Below the pieces are notes generated by a model. The model did no database searches, was not told the DNA's origin, and saw only the letters and a program-made list of their open reading frames with translations. Both the position numbers and the translations under genes were made by a program. A DNA stretch of 5,633 bases, taken from positions 1-5,633 of the forward strand of contig JAFLJW010000286.1 of assembly GCA_022712815.1 (NCBI GenBank). Reading direction: 5' to 3'. Shown piece by piece: positions 1-5,420 of the stretch. This DNA is from Pseudodesulfovibrio sp. (GTDB lineage Bacteria > Desulfobacterota > Desulfovibrionia > Desulfovibrionales > Desulfovibrionaceae). Each line of letters begins with the position of its first letter. The first letter of the stretch is position 1.

Positions 1-435
1 GCCTACGGCAGCCTCCTGGGCGGGTACGCCATGAACCTGACAGAAGGGGCCGCATCCATACACGGCCTTGCTTTTGCTCTGGGTACTCTGTTCCATGTGC
101 CTCACGGTCTGGCCGTGTCCGTCATGGTGCCCAAGACCTTGGCTGCCGTGGCCAAAGGAAATTACGAAAAATTCACGGCTATGGGAGAAGCCATGGGTGT
201 GTGCTGCAAGGGACTTTCCCCGGCAGAAGCAGCCCAAGCGATCGTGGCGGAAATCGAACAGATGTACCGCGACATCGGCATCCCCCTGAGCCTCAAGGAA
301 CTAGGTGTCGGCATCACGGAGAGCGATCTGGAAAAACTCACGGATGAAGCTTTCTCGCAAAAGCGCGTCATGGGCCACTCCATCTATCAGCTCAACCGCG
401 AAGAAGTTTTGAGTATATTCAAAGCGACATACTAG
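1..435 (+). CDS. Iron-containing alcohol dehydrogenase, C-terminal part (5' end outside window)
   Basis: Open from base 1 in frame 1 to a TAG stop; 144 residues are visible of a family that is usually about 380-390, so only the helical metal-binding C-terminal domain is seen. These group III alcohol dehydrogenases interconvert alcohols and aldehydes with NAD(P)H in the cytoplasm. The signature is IHGLAFALGTLFHVPHG: the two His (21 and 35 of the visible part) are 14 residues apart, the spacing of FucO H263 and H277, both iron ligands. The FucO H267 position is Phe here. The other ligands lie upstream of the window. It is followed after 111 bases by a dehydrogenase and a LarA homologue on the same strand, which suggests a shared catabolic pathway. 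The substrate cannot be told from this part. Confidence 0.92.
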   Translation, partial: AYGSLLGGYAMNLTEGAASIHGLAFALGTLFHVPHGLAVSVMVPKTLAAVAKGNYEKFTAMGEAMGVCCKGLSPAEAAQAIVAEIEQMYRDIGIPLSLKELGVGITESDLEKLTDEAFSQKRVMGHSIYQLNREEVLSIFKATY

Positions 436-442
436 GTTCCCG

Positions 443-490
443 GCGGCTTCCTCAGCTTCCTCCTCTCAACAACGGAGTTGGGGAAGCCGC
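443..490 (+). other. Intergenic stem-loop between the alcohol dehydrogenase and the next gene
   Basis: A perfect 9-bp inverted repeat, GCGGCTTCC (443-451) and GGAAGCCGC (482-490), encloses about 30 bases in which CTCAAC and GTTGGG can also pair. It begins 7 bases after the dehydrogenase stop. The sequence after it (TATCCAATTTT) is only weakly T-rich, so it may be a poor terminator, an mRNA-stability or a processing element. It could make the downstream pair of genes less expressed than the alcohol dehydrogenase. Confidence 0.4.
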
Positions 491-532
491 TATCCAATTT
501 TATCGGAAAACAAGACAGTTGTCACTTGAATA

Positions 533-539
533 AGGAAGG
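533..539 (+). promoter_or_regulatory. Ribosome binding site that decides the start of the 3-hydroxyacyl-CoA dehydrogenase gene
   Basis: AGGAAGG ends only 1 base before an ATG at 541 but 7 bases before a second ATG at 547. The second spacing is normal, so 547 is the preferred start. A longer frame starting at 478 would put this site inside the coding sequence and adds residues with no family similarity. Confidence 0.6.
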
Positions 540-546
540 CATGAAA

Positions 547-1509
547 ATGAAAAAGATCAATAAAGTACTCGTTCTGGGAGCGGGCGTCATGGGCAAGGGC
601 ATCGCCCAGCATCTGGCGTCCTTCGATATTGAAACGGTCGTTTTCAGCCGTACCGAAACAACGCTCGCCAAGTGCCGCACTCTCATCAGGAATAGCCTGG
701 ATACACTTGCTTCCCAGGGCCGTGCCACAGAAGCCGACAACGCCCAGTGTCTCTCCAGAATATCATATACCACCGACATGGCTCTGGCAGCACCGCAAGC
801 CGATCTCATCATCGAAACGATTTCGGAAAATCTGGAACTCAAGAAAAAGATCTTTGAAGAGTTGGACGCACTTTGCCAGCCAGAGACTATCCTGGCTACC
901 AATACCTCGTCCTTTGATATCAACGAAATCGCAAGCGCGGCAAAACGTCACCCCAAGCGCGTCCTGGGTATGCACTGGTTCCATCCCCCGAATATTACCC
1001 CAGGAATCGAGCTCATAGGCGGAAGCTGGACCTCTCCGGAAGCTCTTCGGACCATGGACGATTTCTGTCTTGCCATGGGGAAAGTCCCTACTCGCTGCGC
1101 CAATACCCCGGGTTTTGTGGCCAATAGAATCCAGATGGCCATGGTGGCTGAGGCTCTGAAAATCGTGTCCCAGGGATTGGCCTCCCCCGCCGAGGTTGAC
1201 GCCATTGTTCGTTCGACCATCGGATTCCGTCTCGGAGCCTTCGGACCGTTTGAAATCGCGGACATGGCAGGAACCGACACCTACCTCGCAATCATGAACT
1301 ACATGCATGAAGAATTGGGATGGGAAAACAGTGACGCTGTGGCGTTCCTCTCTTCACTCGTGAAGCAAGGTCGGCTGGGACTGAAAGCCGGAGCCGGATT
1401 TTACGACTACGACGAAAAGGCCTCAGAACGCATTCTTCAATGGCGTGACACTTTTCTGTCACGGCGGCTGGATGTTTTCAACGAAGAAACCCGTGAGCGA
1501 AACAAATGA
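547..1509 (+). CDS. 3-hydroxyacyl-CoA dehydrogenase family protein
   Basis: 320 residues from the chosen ATG. The N-terminal Rossmann fold has GAGVMG at residues 11-16 (GxGxxG, NAD binding). Catalytic residues match human HAD in identity and spacing: S122, H143, E155 and N193 for S137, H158, E170 and N208, in the contexts NTSSFDI, GMHWFHPP, GIELIGG and NTPGFVANRIQ. The C-terminal dimerisation domain (about 187-285) has the usual GPFEIADMAGTD and GLKAGAGFYDY. Family members oxidise (3S)-3-hydroxyacyl-CoA to 3-oxoacyl-CoA with NAD+, but relatives act on non-CoA hydroxy acids such as gulonate, and the substrate here is open. It is about 30 residues longer than typical 3-hydroxybutyryl-CoA dehydrogenase, through a charged C-terminal tail. 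Its stop overlaps the next start (ATGA), so the two are probably translationally coupled. Confidence 0.9.
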   Translation: MKKINKVLVLGAGVMGKGIAQHLASFDIETVVFSRTETTLAKCRTLIRNSLDTLASQGRATEADNAQCLSRISYTTDMALAAPQADLIIETISENLELKKKIFEELDALCQPETILATNTSSFDINEIASAAKRHPKRVLGMHWFHPPNITPGIELIGGSWTSPEALRTMDDFCLAMGKVPTRCANTPGFVANRIQMAMVAEALKIVSQGLASPAEVDAIVRSTIGFRLGAFGPFEIADMAGTDTYLAIMNYMHEELGWENSDAVAFLSSLVKQGRLGLKAGAGFYDYDEKASERILQWRDTFLSRRLDVFNEETRERNK

Positions 1510-2759
1510 AGATATCTCTGAGCTATGGAAAAGATCGGATAGAGGCGGAAGTCGATAGCACCCATGTAACCGCAGTCCTGACACCCAAAGACATTCCTGT
1601 CCCGGCCAGCGAGGCCGAGCTTGTCCGCGAGGCACTCCGAAATCCCATCGGTTCCGGGACAATACGAGAAATTTTCGGCCCCGGCGAAAGTGTGTGTATC
1701 GTAACCAGCGACATAACCCGCCCCTGCCCATCCTACAAGCTGCTACCTCCGCTGCTTGAAGAACTGGGTCACGCCGGAGTGCGAAGAAAAGACATTCTCA
1801 TAGTCTTCGCACTCGGAGCACATAGAAAACACACACCGGAAGAAATCGAACGGCTGGTGGGAAGTGAGATCGCCAGTCAATACAACTGCATCGATATGGA
1901 TGCGGATGATGTTGTTCTGGCGGGTACCTCCTCCAATGGAACACCATTTGAAGTCTTCCGGCCGGTGGCCGAATCCTCCCGGCGCATATGCCTGGGCAAC
2001 ATTGAATACCATTACTTTGCGGGATATAGCGGTGGCATCAAGGCCATTGTCCCCGGTGTGTGCTCTCACAAAACCATCCAGACCAATCATGCCTTTATGG
2101 TCCACGAAAAAGCGGCCACTGGCAACCTACAAAACAACCCCGTGCGCGATGATCTGGAAGAATTGCTCTCCTTTCTCTCAGTGGACCTCATTCTCAACGT
2201 TGTGCTTGGTCCGGACAAAACAATCCTGCATGCCACTGCCGGAGACTGCATCAAGGCGCATCGGGCCGGGTGCGCTTTCCTCGATAGCCTGTATCGCTTC
2301 CCCCTGAAGAAGGGTGCAGACATCGTCATTGTCACACCTGGCGGCTATCCCAAGGATCTGAACATCTATCAGGCTCAAAAAGCACTGGACAACGCCACCT
2401 ATGCTGTGCGTCAGGGGGGAGTCATCATCTGGACGGCGGCCTGTCAGGAGGGATACGGATCGGCTGTTTTCGAGCAATGGCTCAATGATGCCCGGTGCCC
2501 GGACGACCTGATCGATAGGGTGCGGAAAAAATTTGAACTGGGTGGACACAAGGCGGCCGCCATCGCCATGACCTTGAAGAAGGCCGATGTATACATGGTT
2601 TCCGAGCTTGAAGATGCTGTCGTCGAAAACATGTTCATGACCCCCTGCCCCAATGTGGAGGCGGCCTTGGAAAAGGCCAGAATCAAACTCGGCGACACAG
2701 CTGAAATAGTTGTCATGCCATATGGAGGCTCCACACTTCCGGTCATCGATTCCATCTGA
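1506..2759 (+). CDS. LarA-family nickel-dependent 2-hydroxyacid racemase/epimerase homologue
   Basis: 417 residues, the normal LarA length (DUF2088 N-terminal plus LarA C-terminal domain). The residues known from Lactiplantibacillus plantarum LarA are all present: D69 and R72 in SDITRP (D72/R75), H106 in LGAHRKH (H108), H169 in EYHYFAGYSGG (H174), K179, which tethers the nickel-pincer nucleotide (K184), H195 (H200), and Q289/K292 (Q295/K298). LarA swaps the configuration at C2 of lactate by hydride transfer; paralogues act on other 2-hydroxy acids, so lactate is not implied. It is a cytoplasmic enzyme and needs the LarB, LarC and LarE cofactor pathway, which is not in the window. There is no good Shine-Dalgarno; the start overlaps the upstream stop by four bases (1506-1509). 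It probably supplies the right stereoisomer to the neighbouring dehydrogenases. Confidence 0.9.
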   Translation: MKISLSYGKDRIEAEVDSTHVTAVLTPKDIPVPASEAELVREALRNPIGSGTIREIFGPGESVCIVTSDITRPCPSYKLLPPLLEELGHAGVRRKDILIVFALGAHRKHTPEEIERLVGSEIASQYNCIDMDADDVVLAGTSSNGTPFEVFRPVAESSRRICLGNIEYHYFAGYSGGIKAIVPGVCSHKTIQTNHAFMVHEKAATGNLQNNPVRDDLEELLSFLSVDLILNVVLGPDKTILHATAGDCIKAHRAGCAFLDSLYRFPLKKGADIVIVTPGGYPKDLNIYQAQKALDNATYAVRQGGVIIWTAACQEGYGSAVFEQWLNDARCPDDLIDRVRKKFELGGHKAAAIAMTLKKADVYMVSELEDAVVENMFMTPCPNVEAALEKARIKLGDTAEIVVMPYGGSTLPVIDSI

Positions 2760-2817
2760 TTTTGTCCTGGCATGTTCTACTCAAACCGCCCATGCATTGC
2801 CTCTACGACTAGGCTGA

Positions 2818-2949
2818 CATAATATCTGTGAGGGTATTGAAGAGGTCCAGGGTTATGCGACCCAATGGCCTCTGGACATACAACAACGAACGGCCCAGCA
2901 TGGTCATCGGCGGCATTTTCCTATGCAAAAAATGGGAATAGCCGCATAG
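2818..2949 (+). pseudogene. IS3-family transposase (integrase-core) C-terminal fragment, frameshifted
   Basis: Reading 2818-2868 gives HNICEGIEEVQGYATQW; skipping one extra C at 2869 and continuing at 2870 gives LWTYNNERPSMVIGGI; after 2917 one base is missing (TT instead of a codon at 2918-2919), then 2920-2949 gives PMQKMGIAA and a TAG stop. Joined, this matches the familiar C-terminal end of IS3-family orfB transposases, ATQWLWTYNNERPNMAIGGITPxQKLxMAA. The two frameshifts, an in-frame TGA just upstream at 2815 and the absence of the rest of the DDE domain show that it is dead. Family recognition is from memory of the motif, not from a search. Confidence 0.7.
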
Positions 2950-2995
2950 CCTCTGCTTTTAAGTGCTACTATTTTTAGGGGGGGGGGGATTACCA
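2818..2995 (+). mobile_element. Remnant of an IS3-family insertion sequence, right end
   Basis: Holds the decayed 3' end of an IS3-family transposase followed by about 46 bases ending ...GGGGGATTACCA at 2995. IS3-family elements usually end in CA, so 2995 is the likely right terminus. No matching left end (TGGTAATCCCCC...) was seen in the window, so the element is truncated. The 11-G run at 2978-2988 lies within the terminal region. It marks the border between the GC-rich catabolic genes and the AT-rich RiPP segment. Confidence 0.6.
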
Positions 2996-3181
2996 GGACC
3001 ACACTTCACAACAAGGGTGAGACTAGCTGAAGAGTACATGCGAAACCATACATTTTTTATCTAAGGTAGTTTCTTTGATTTTAACTACTACCACTAGCAA
3101 TTACTACTTTTTTAAAAGAACTGTTACTTCTTAGGGCTGTCAAAAGGGGCGACTGTCAGATCAAGTATGAACCACTACAGA
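2996..3181. other. Non-coding stretch between the IS remnant and the end of the maturase gene
   Basis: No convincing gene. It contains a weak AT-rich minus-strand hairpin, AAGAA (3132-3128) pairing with TTCTT (3120-3116) and followed by TT, which is the only terminator candidate for the maturase. A second inverted repeat, GTAGTT (3066-3071) and AACTAC (3083-3088), has no clear role, and neither does a short direct repeat CTGTCA (3137 and 3153). Confidence 0.4.
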
Positions 3182-4660
3182 TTAAGAGCCTATAAGTTGT
3201 TCTTTCCATTCAAGTGTTAATTTTTTATTAAATTTTGCGATATTGCAAAAATAATCATTAACTGCCAATGGGTCTCCTAGAGGACTCTCATTTGCGTTTC
3301 TAACCATACACATGGTGCAAAAATCTTTATCAGCACATTGGATACACTTAGGAAAGTCTTTTTTTCGTAAATCTCTTAAATATTGCACTTTTTCAGAGTC
3401 TTCCCAAATGTCTTTGAGTGAAGTTTTTTTCACATTACCAACAACATAATTTTGCCAGCCAGCACATGGATATACATTTCCATTGTCTGCTATGCAGATA
3501 GAGGAATTGCAAACACTACAAACATAGTCGGTTGGTGTATAATGTTTATTCTTTTCAGCATCCGTTGCCATTTGCTCAATAAAATTAGCATCCTTCGCTG
3601 CTTTGTTGTTAATCACTTCTTTGACTTCATCAATTGATAGACGAGAATTCAGATTTTTTGTTGTATGATTATATCTTGCTATTATGACATAATCATCTCC
3701 AACATGAATCTTATTTTTCCCCGCCCATTTTATGACGTCATCATAACAGTTTTTGTTTTGTTTCATTATTGGACAGCTAATTTGCAAAGGAATATCGTTT
3801 TCTATCAGTTTTAAGATTGCATTTTTTGTTTTTTTAAAGCTTCCTTTCATTTGTGTTATTTCATCGTGAATACTGGGATTCATAGAATATAATGAGACTT
3901 GAACACCTAAAAGAGGGTTTGCTTTCATCTCTTTGATAGTTTTATTATCCAGTAACGTTAAATTACTAAGAACATTTACTGAAAAACAGTATTCCCTACA
4001 TTTTTTTAAAAAATCGCAAAAGTCCTTATGTAACATTGGTTCGCCACCACTTAACGTCAAATGCAACAACCTCATATTTTTACATTGTTTTAAAATGTCA
4101 TAAAATAACTCATTTTCGATGTTGCTTGTTTTGTCCTCATGGGGAATATAACAATGTACGCATCTTTCATTGCATTTACTCGTGATTTCTATGTGTAAAT
4201 TTGTAAGCTGAGGTTTGCCTTTGAAGTGTTCTTCTAAGTAATCCTGTGTGGATTTATCAGGATGAATAACAGTTGGAGAAGATTTTTTATTTATTGTTTC
4301 AGGTTCTAGTGTTTTATAGGAAAATCTCGTGTCTTTATCTTCGCACTCCTGCAATGTCTCACCAGATACAACAAATCCATCTCGCTCAAGCATGCAATAA
4401 AATTCTCTAGCATCGTTCTTGATTGTTTTAAAATCTACATCTTTAAATAGCTTGTTTATTCTTTTTGCAAGCGCATCAATGCTCTGTGGTTTTCTATTTA
4501 AGACAGAATAAAAAAATGCCCCACTTTCAGATAGAATTTTATCACCGATGGGGTTTTCATTACTTTTAGTTTTTTTATATCCAAAATTCCTATTGTCCGT
4601 TATGTACCCAAAGGAAGTATAGATCCTGAATATAACATTAGATTTTTGTTTTAAAAACAT
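3182..4660 (-). CDS. Radical SAM/SPASM peptide maturase with N-terminal PqqD-like RRE domain
   Basis: 492 residues from ATG at 4660. AAGGAA (4672-4667) lies 6 bases upstream of it; a GTG codon immediately before would have only 3. Residues about 5-100 look like a fused PqqD-like winged helix (NVIFRIYTSFGYITD, then SGAFFYSVL, and a C-terminal LERDGFVVS), the RiPP recognition element that binds leader peptides. The radical SAM core follows: C163-x3-C167-x2-C170 in SKCNERCVHCY for the 4Fe-4S cluster, and SGGEP (204-208) for SAM. The SPASM region for auxiliary clusters has C381, C384, C389 and C399 (CIADNGNVYPC), then C439-x2-C442-x5-C448-x2-C451 and C472. Enzymes of this architecture form thioether, carbon-carbon or similar bonds in RiPP precursors. 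The gene is much richer in A+T than the flanking operon, which suggests transfer. It lies downstream of a 38-residue precursor on the same strand, its likely substrate. The exact bond formed cannot be read from the sequence. Confidence 0.93.
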   Translation of the reverse strand: MFLKQKSNVIFRIYTSFGYITDNRNFGYKKTKSNENPIGDKILSESGAFFYSVLNRKPQSIDALAKRINKLFKDVDFKTIKNDAREFYCMLERDGFVVSGETLQECEDKDTRFSYKTLEPETINKKSSPTVIHPDKSTQDYLEEHFKGKPQLTNLHIEITSKCNERCVHCYIPHEDKTSNIENELFYDILKQCKNMRLLHLTLSGGEPMLHKDFCDFLKKCREYCFSVNVLSNLTLLDNKTIKEMKANPLLGVQVSLYSMNPSIHDEITQMKGSFKKTKNAILKLIENDIPLQISCPIMKQNKNCYDDVIKWAGKNKIHVGDDYVIIARYNHTTKNLNSRLSIDEVKEVINNKAAKDANFIEQMATDAEKNKHYTPTDYVCSVCNSSICIADNGNVYPCAGWQNYVVGNVKKTSLKDIWEDSEKVQYLRDLRKKDFPKCIQCADKDFCTMCMVRNANESPLGDPLAVNDYFCNIAKFNKKLTLEWKEQLIGS

Positions 4661-4676
4661 CACAAGTTCCTTAAAT

Positions 4677-4719
4677 AATCAGACGACGAGTATTAATTAT
4701 ATAGTATTGTCGCCTGATT
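4677..4719 (-). promoter_or_regulatory. Inverted repeat around a TATAAT box upstream of the maturase
   Basis: On the minus strand AATCAGGCGAC (4719-4709) pairs with GTCGTCTGATT (4687-4677), 11 bp with one G-U. The spacer holds a perfect TATAAT (4701-4696), but only a poor -35 (TATGTA) lies 17 bases upstream. It could be an operator over a maturase promoter or an RNA hairpin in the leader. It ends just before the maturase ribosome binding site. Confidence 0.35.
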
Positions 4720-4727
4720 ACATAGCC

Positions 4728-4746
4728 CCCCCAGCAGAGCTGGAGG
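4728..4746 (-). other. Short minus-strand hairpin in the precursor-maturase spacer
   Basis: On the minus strand CCTCCAGC (4746-4739) and GCTGGGGG (4735-4728) form an 8-bp stem with one G-U and a TCT loop. No T-run follows, so it is not a standard terminator. It may contribute to RNA structure in the long spacer. Confidence 0.3.
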
Positions 4747-4986
4747 CTTGAGCTAGTTTGAACCCCTCAAAGCAGTTTACTTGAGCCGCCTACCTATAAA
4801 ACTGTGAGCAATCTGAATGGCACTTTCCCCCAGAACATTGCACTCTTGATGTTCCGCAAGAGTGGGGAGAACTGGGTCGATATCTTTACATGAACCTGTA
4901 TAAGTTTCTTCTTTCGATGCTTAGGAATCCAGGCTTCATGGCACTTGTATTCCTACCTTGTGTAGCTCAAGCACTTTCTTCTATTG

Positions 4987-5037
4987 AAAGCCTCTTGCCA
5001 TTGAACTTTGAGCAGTTCGTGATCAGAGGCTTTTTTT
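4987..5037 (+). terminator. Plus-strand intrinsic terminator inside the spacer
   Basis: AAAGCCTCT (4987-4995) pairs perfectly with AGAGGCTTT (5025-5033), and an inner GAACT (5003-5007) pairs with AGTTC (5014-5018). Seven T's run over 5031-5037. The minus-strand version is followed by only three T's, so it works best for a rightward transcript. No gene of known function on the plus strand needs it, hence the possibility of a small RNA. Confidence 0.5.
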
Positions 5038-5063
5038 CGTTTTCCGGAAAGTCAAATTTTGTG

Positions 5064-5088
5064 AGTTCTCCGGCATAGCCGGAGAACT
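5064..5088 (-). terminator. Perfect hairpin 9 bases after the precursor stop, leaky terminator or stability element
   Basis: AGTTCTCCGGC and GCCGGAGAACT form an 11-bp perfect stem with a TAT loop on the minus strand. The following bases (CACAAAATTTGAC) lack a T-run, so full termination is doubtful. Such hairpins after a RiPP precursor often keep the precursor message more abundant than the enzyme message; that role is inferred here. Confidence 0.5.
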
Positions 5089-5097
5089 ACCGATTAA

Positions 5098-5214
5098 TTA
5101 ACGTCCGCCGGGCTTTGGTGGATTACAGGGTCTTCCACTCGGCTTACTATTGGGACGGCATTCTGCCATCTCTGCAGTACCTTGTGCCAAGATTTCAGGT
5201 TTACTGTAAATCAT
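5098..5214 (-). CDS. RiPP precursor peptide, 38 residues, probable substrate of the radical SAM maturase
   Basis: A short gene with a textbook start: GGAGG (5227-5223) 8 bases before ATG, behind a TTGACA promoter. The leader is MIYSKPEILAQGTAEMAE, in which Y3-x2-P6-x-I8-x3-G12 fits the YxxPxLxxxG pattern known from lasso-type leaders bound by RRE domains; the maturase downstream has such a domain. The core, residues 19-38, is two imperfect repeats: C19 RPNSKPSGR and, after one Pro, C30 NPPKPGGR. It has two Cys, six Pro, five Lys/Arg, no acidic and no aromatic residue. The absence of aromatics argues against Trp/Tyr/Phe/His cyclophanes, Lys-Trp links and tyramine excision; Cys thioethers are the simplest guess. 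No GG or other clear protease site separates leader from core. I cannot place it in a named precursor family. Confidence 0.82.
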   Translation of the reverse strand: MIYSKPEILAQGTAEMAECRPNSKPSGRPCNPPKPGGR

Positions 5215-5236
5215 AGGTTTAACCTCCTTTTTATAG

Positions 5237-5266
5237 ATTATTAATTTTTTAATATTCTACTGTCAA
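5237..5266 (-). promoter_or_regulatory. Promoter of the precursor gene
   Basis: A perfect -35, TTGACA (5266-5261), an 18-base AT-rich spacer and a -10 of AATAAT (5242-5237, five of six matches). Transcription would start near 5230, giving a leader of about 16 bases that begins at or close to the Shine-Dalgarno. The T-A-rich element fits a strongly expressed small gene. Confidence 0.55.
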
Positions 5267-5270
5267 TGGG

Positions 5271-5315
5271 TTACAGCAATTTAACAGTTTGATAAAAAAG
5301 AAGGGGCTGTACCAT
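5271..5315 (-). CDS. Candidate 14-residue peptide upstream of the RiPP precursor
   Basis: Reads MVQPLLFYQTVKLL and stops at TAA. Its only strong support is the ribosome binding site: the purine run AAGGAGGGAGG (5333-5323) with a GGAGG exactly 7 bases before ATG. It ends 56 bases before the precursor start and 4 bases before the precursor -35 element, so it would need a different, upstream promoter or read-through from the tRNA unit. It could be a leader peptide, a hydrophobic small protein, or chance. There is no Cys and no resemblance to the precursor. Confidence 0.3.
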   Translation of the reverse strand: MVQPLLFYQTVKLL

Positions 5316-5420
5316 TTAAGCACCTCCCTCCTTTTGCCAGCCTTCCCGCCCGCATATGTGTAATCGCTTCAACATCTGCCCCTTGAGGGGCACACCAGGA
5401 AAGCAGAATAAAGAGAATAG
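5316..5420. other. Spacer between the tRNA-Leu terminator and the RiPP locus
   Basis: Mostly unremarkable. It holds the strong purine Shine-Dalgarno at 5323-5333 and a small hairpin TGCCCC-TTGA-GGGGCA at 5377-5392 without a T-run on either side. No gene is supported. Confidence 0.35.

Larger units (their letters stand above)
4661..5097. other. Long structured spacer between precursor and maturase, no convincing gene
   Basis: About 437 bases with no supported coding region on either strand. It is unusually rich in inverted repeats: those around 4677-4719 and 4728-4746, an 8-bp hairpin CACTCTTG/CAAGAGTG at 4841-4864 with outer CCCAG/CTGGG, a plus-strand terminator at 4987-5037, a 10-bp palindrome TTTCCGGAAA at 5041-5050, and a perfect 11-bp hairpin just after the precursor stop. 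Precursor and maturase are usually much closer in two-gene RiPP operons. The spacer may hold a small RNA, a decayed gene or an expression-balancing leader. Confidence 0.5.

Noticed and set aside
478..546. Longer N-terminus for the 3-hydroxyacyl-CoA dehydrogenase, starting at ATG 478
   Set aside because: It runs through the intergenic hairpin and the ribosome binding site, and the Rossmann fold normally starts a few residues before GxGxxG, which fits the start at 547.
763..1308. Long open frames antisense to the dehydrogenase and LarA genes
   Set aside because: No family motifs or ribosome binding sites; they mirror the codon structure of well-supported genes on the other strand.
2978..3000. 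Partial copy of the tRNA-Leu 3' end as an island attachment site
   Set aside because: Only the G-run and short pieces such as ACCA resemble the tRNA; there is no continuous match long enough for an att repeat.
3452..3637. 61-residue plus-strand frame inside the maturase
   Set aside because: Antisense to the SPASM region of a clear gene; no own start signals.
4889..4942. 17-residue minus-strand frame MKPGFLSIERRNLYRFM in the spacer, considered as a second precursor
   Set aside because: The nearest purine run is too far from the start and it has no leader motif or core similarity to the 38-residue precursor.
4890..5078. 62-residue plus-strand frame in the spacer (MNLYKFLLSML...)
   Set aside because: No Shine-Dalgarno, runs through the terminator hairpin, and no recognisable motif. 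The frame is open from 4800, but this looks like chance in AT-rich DNA.
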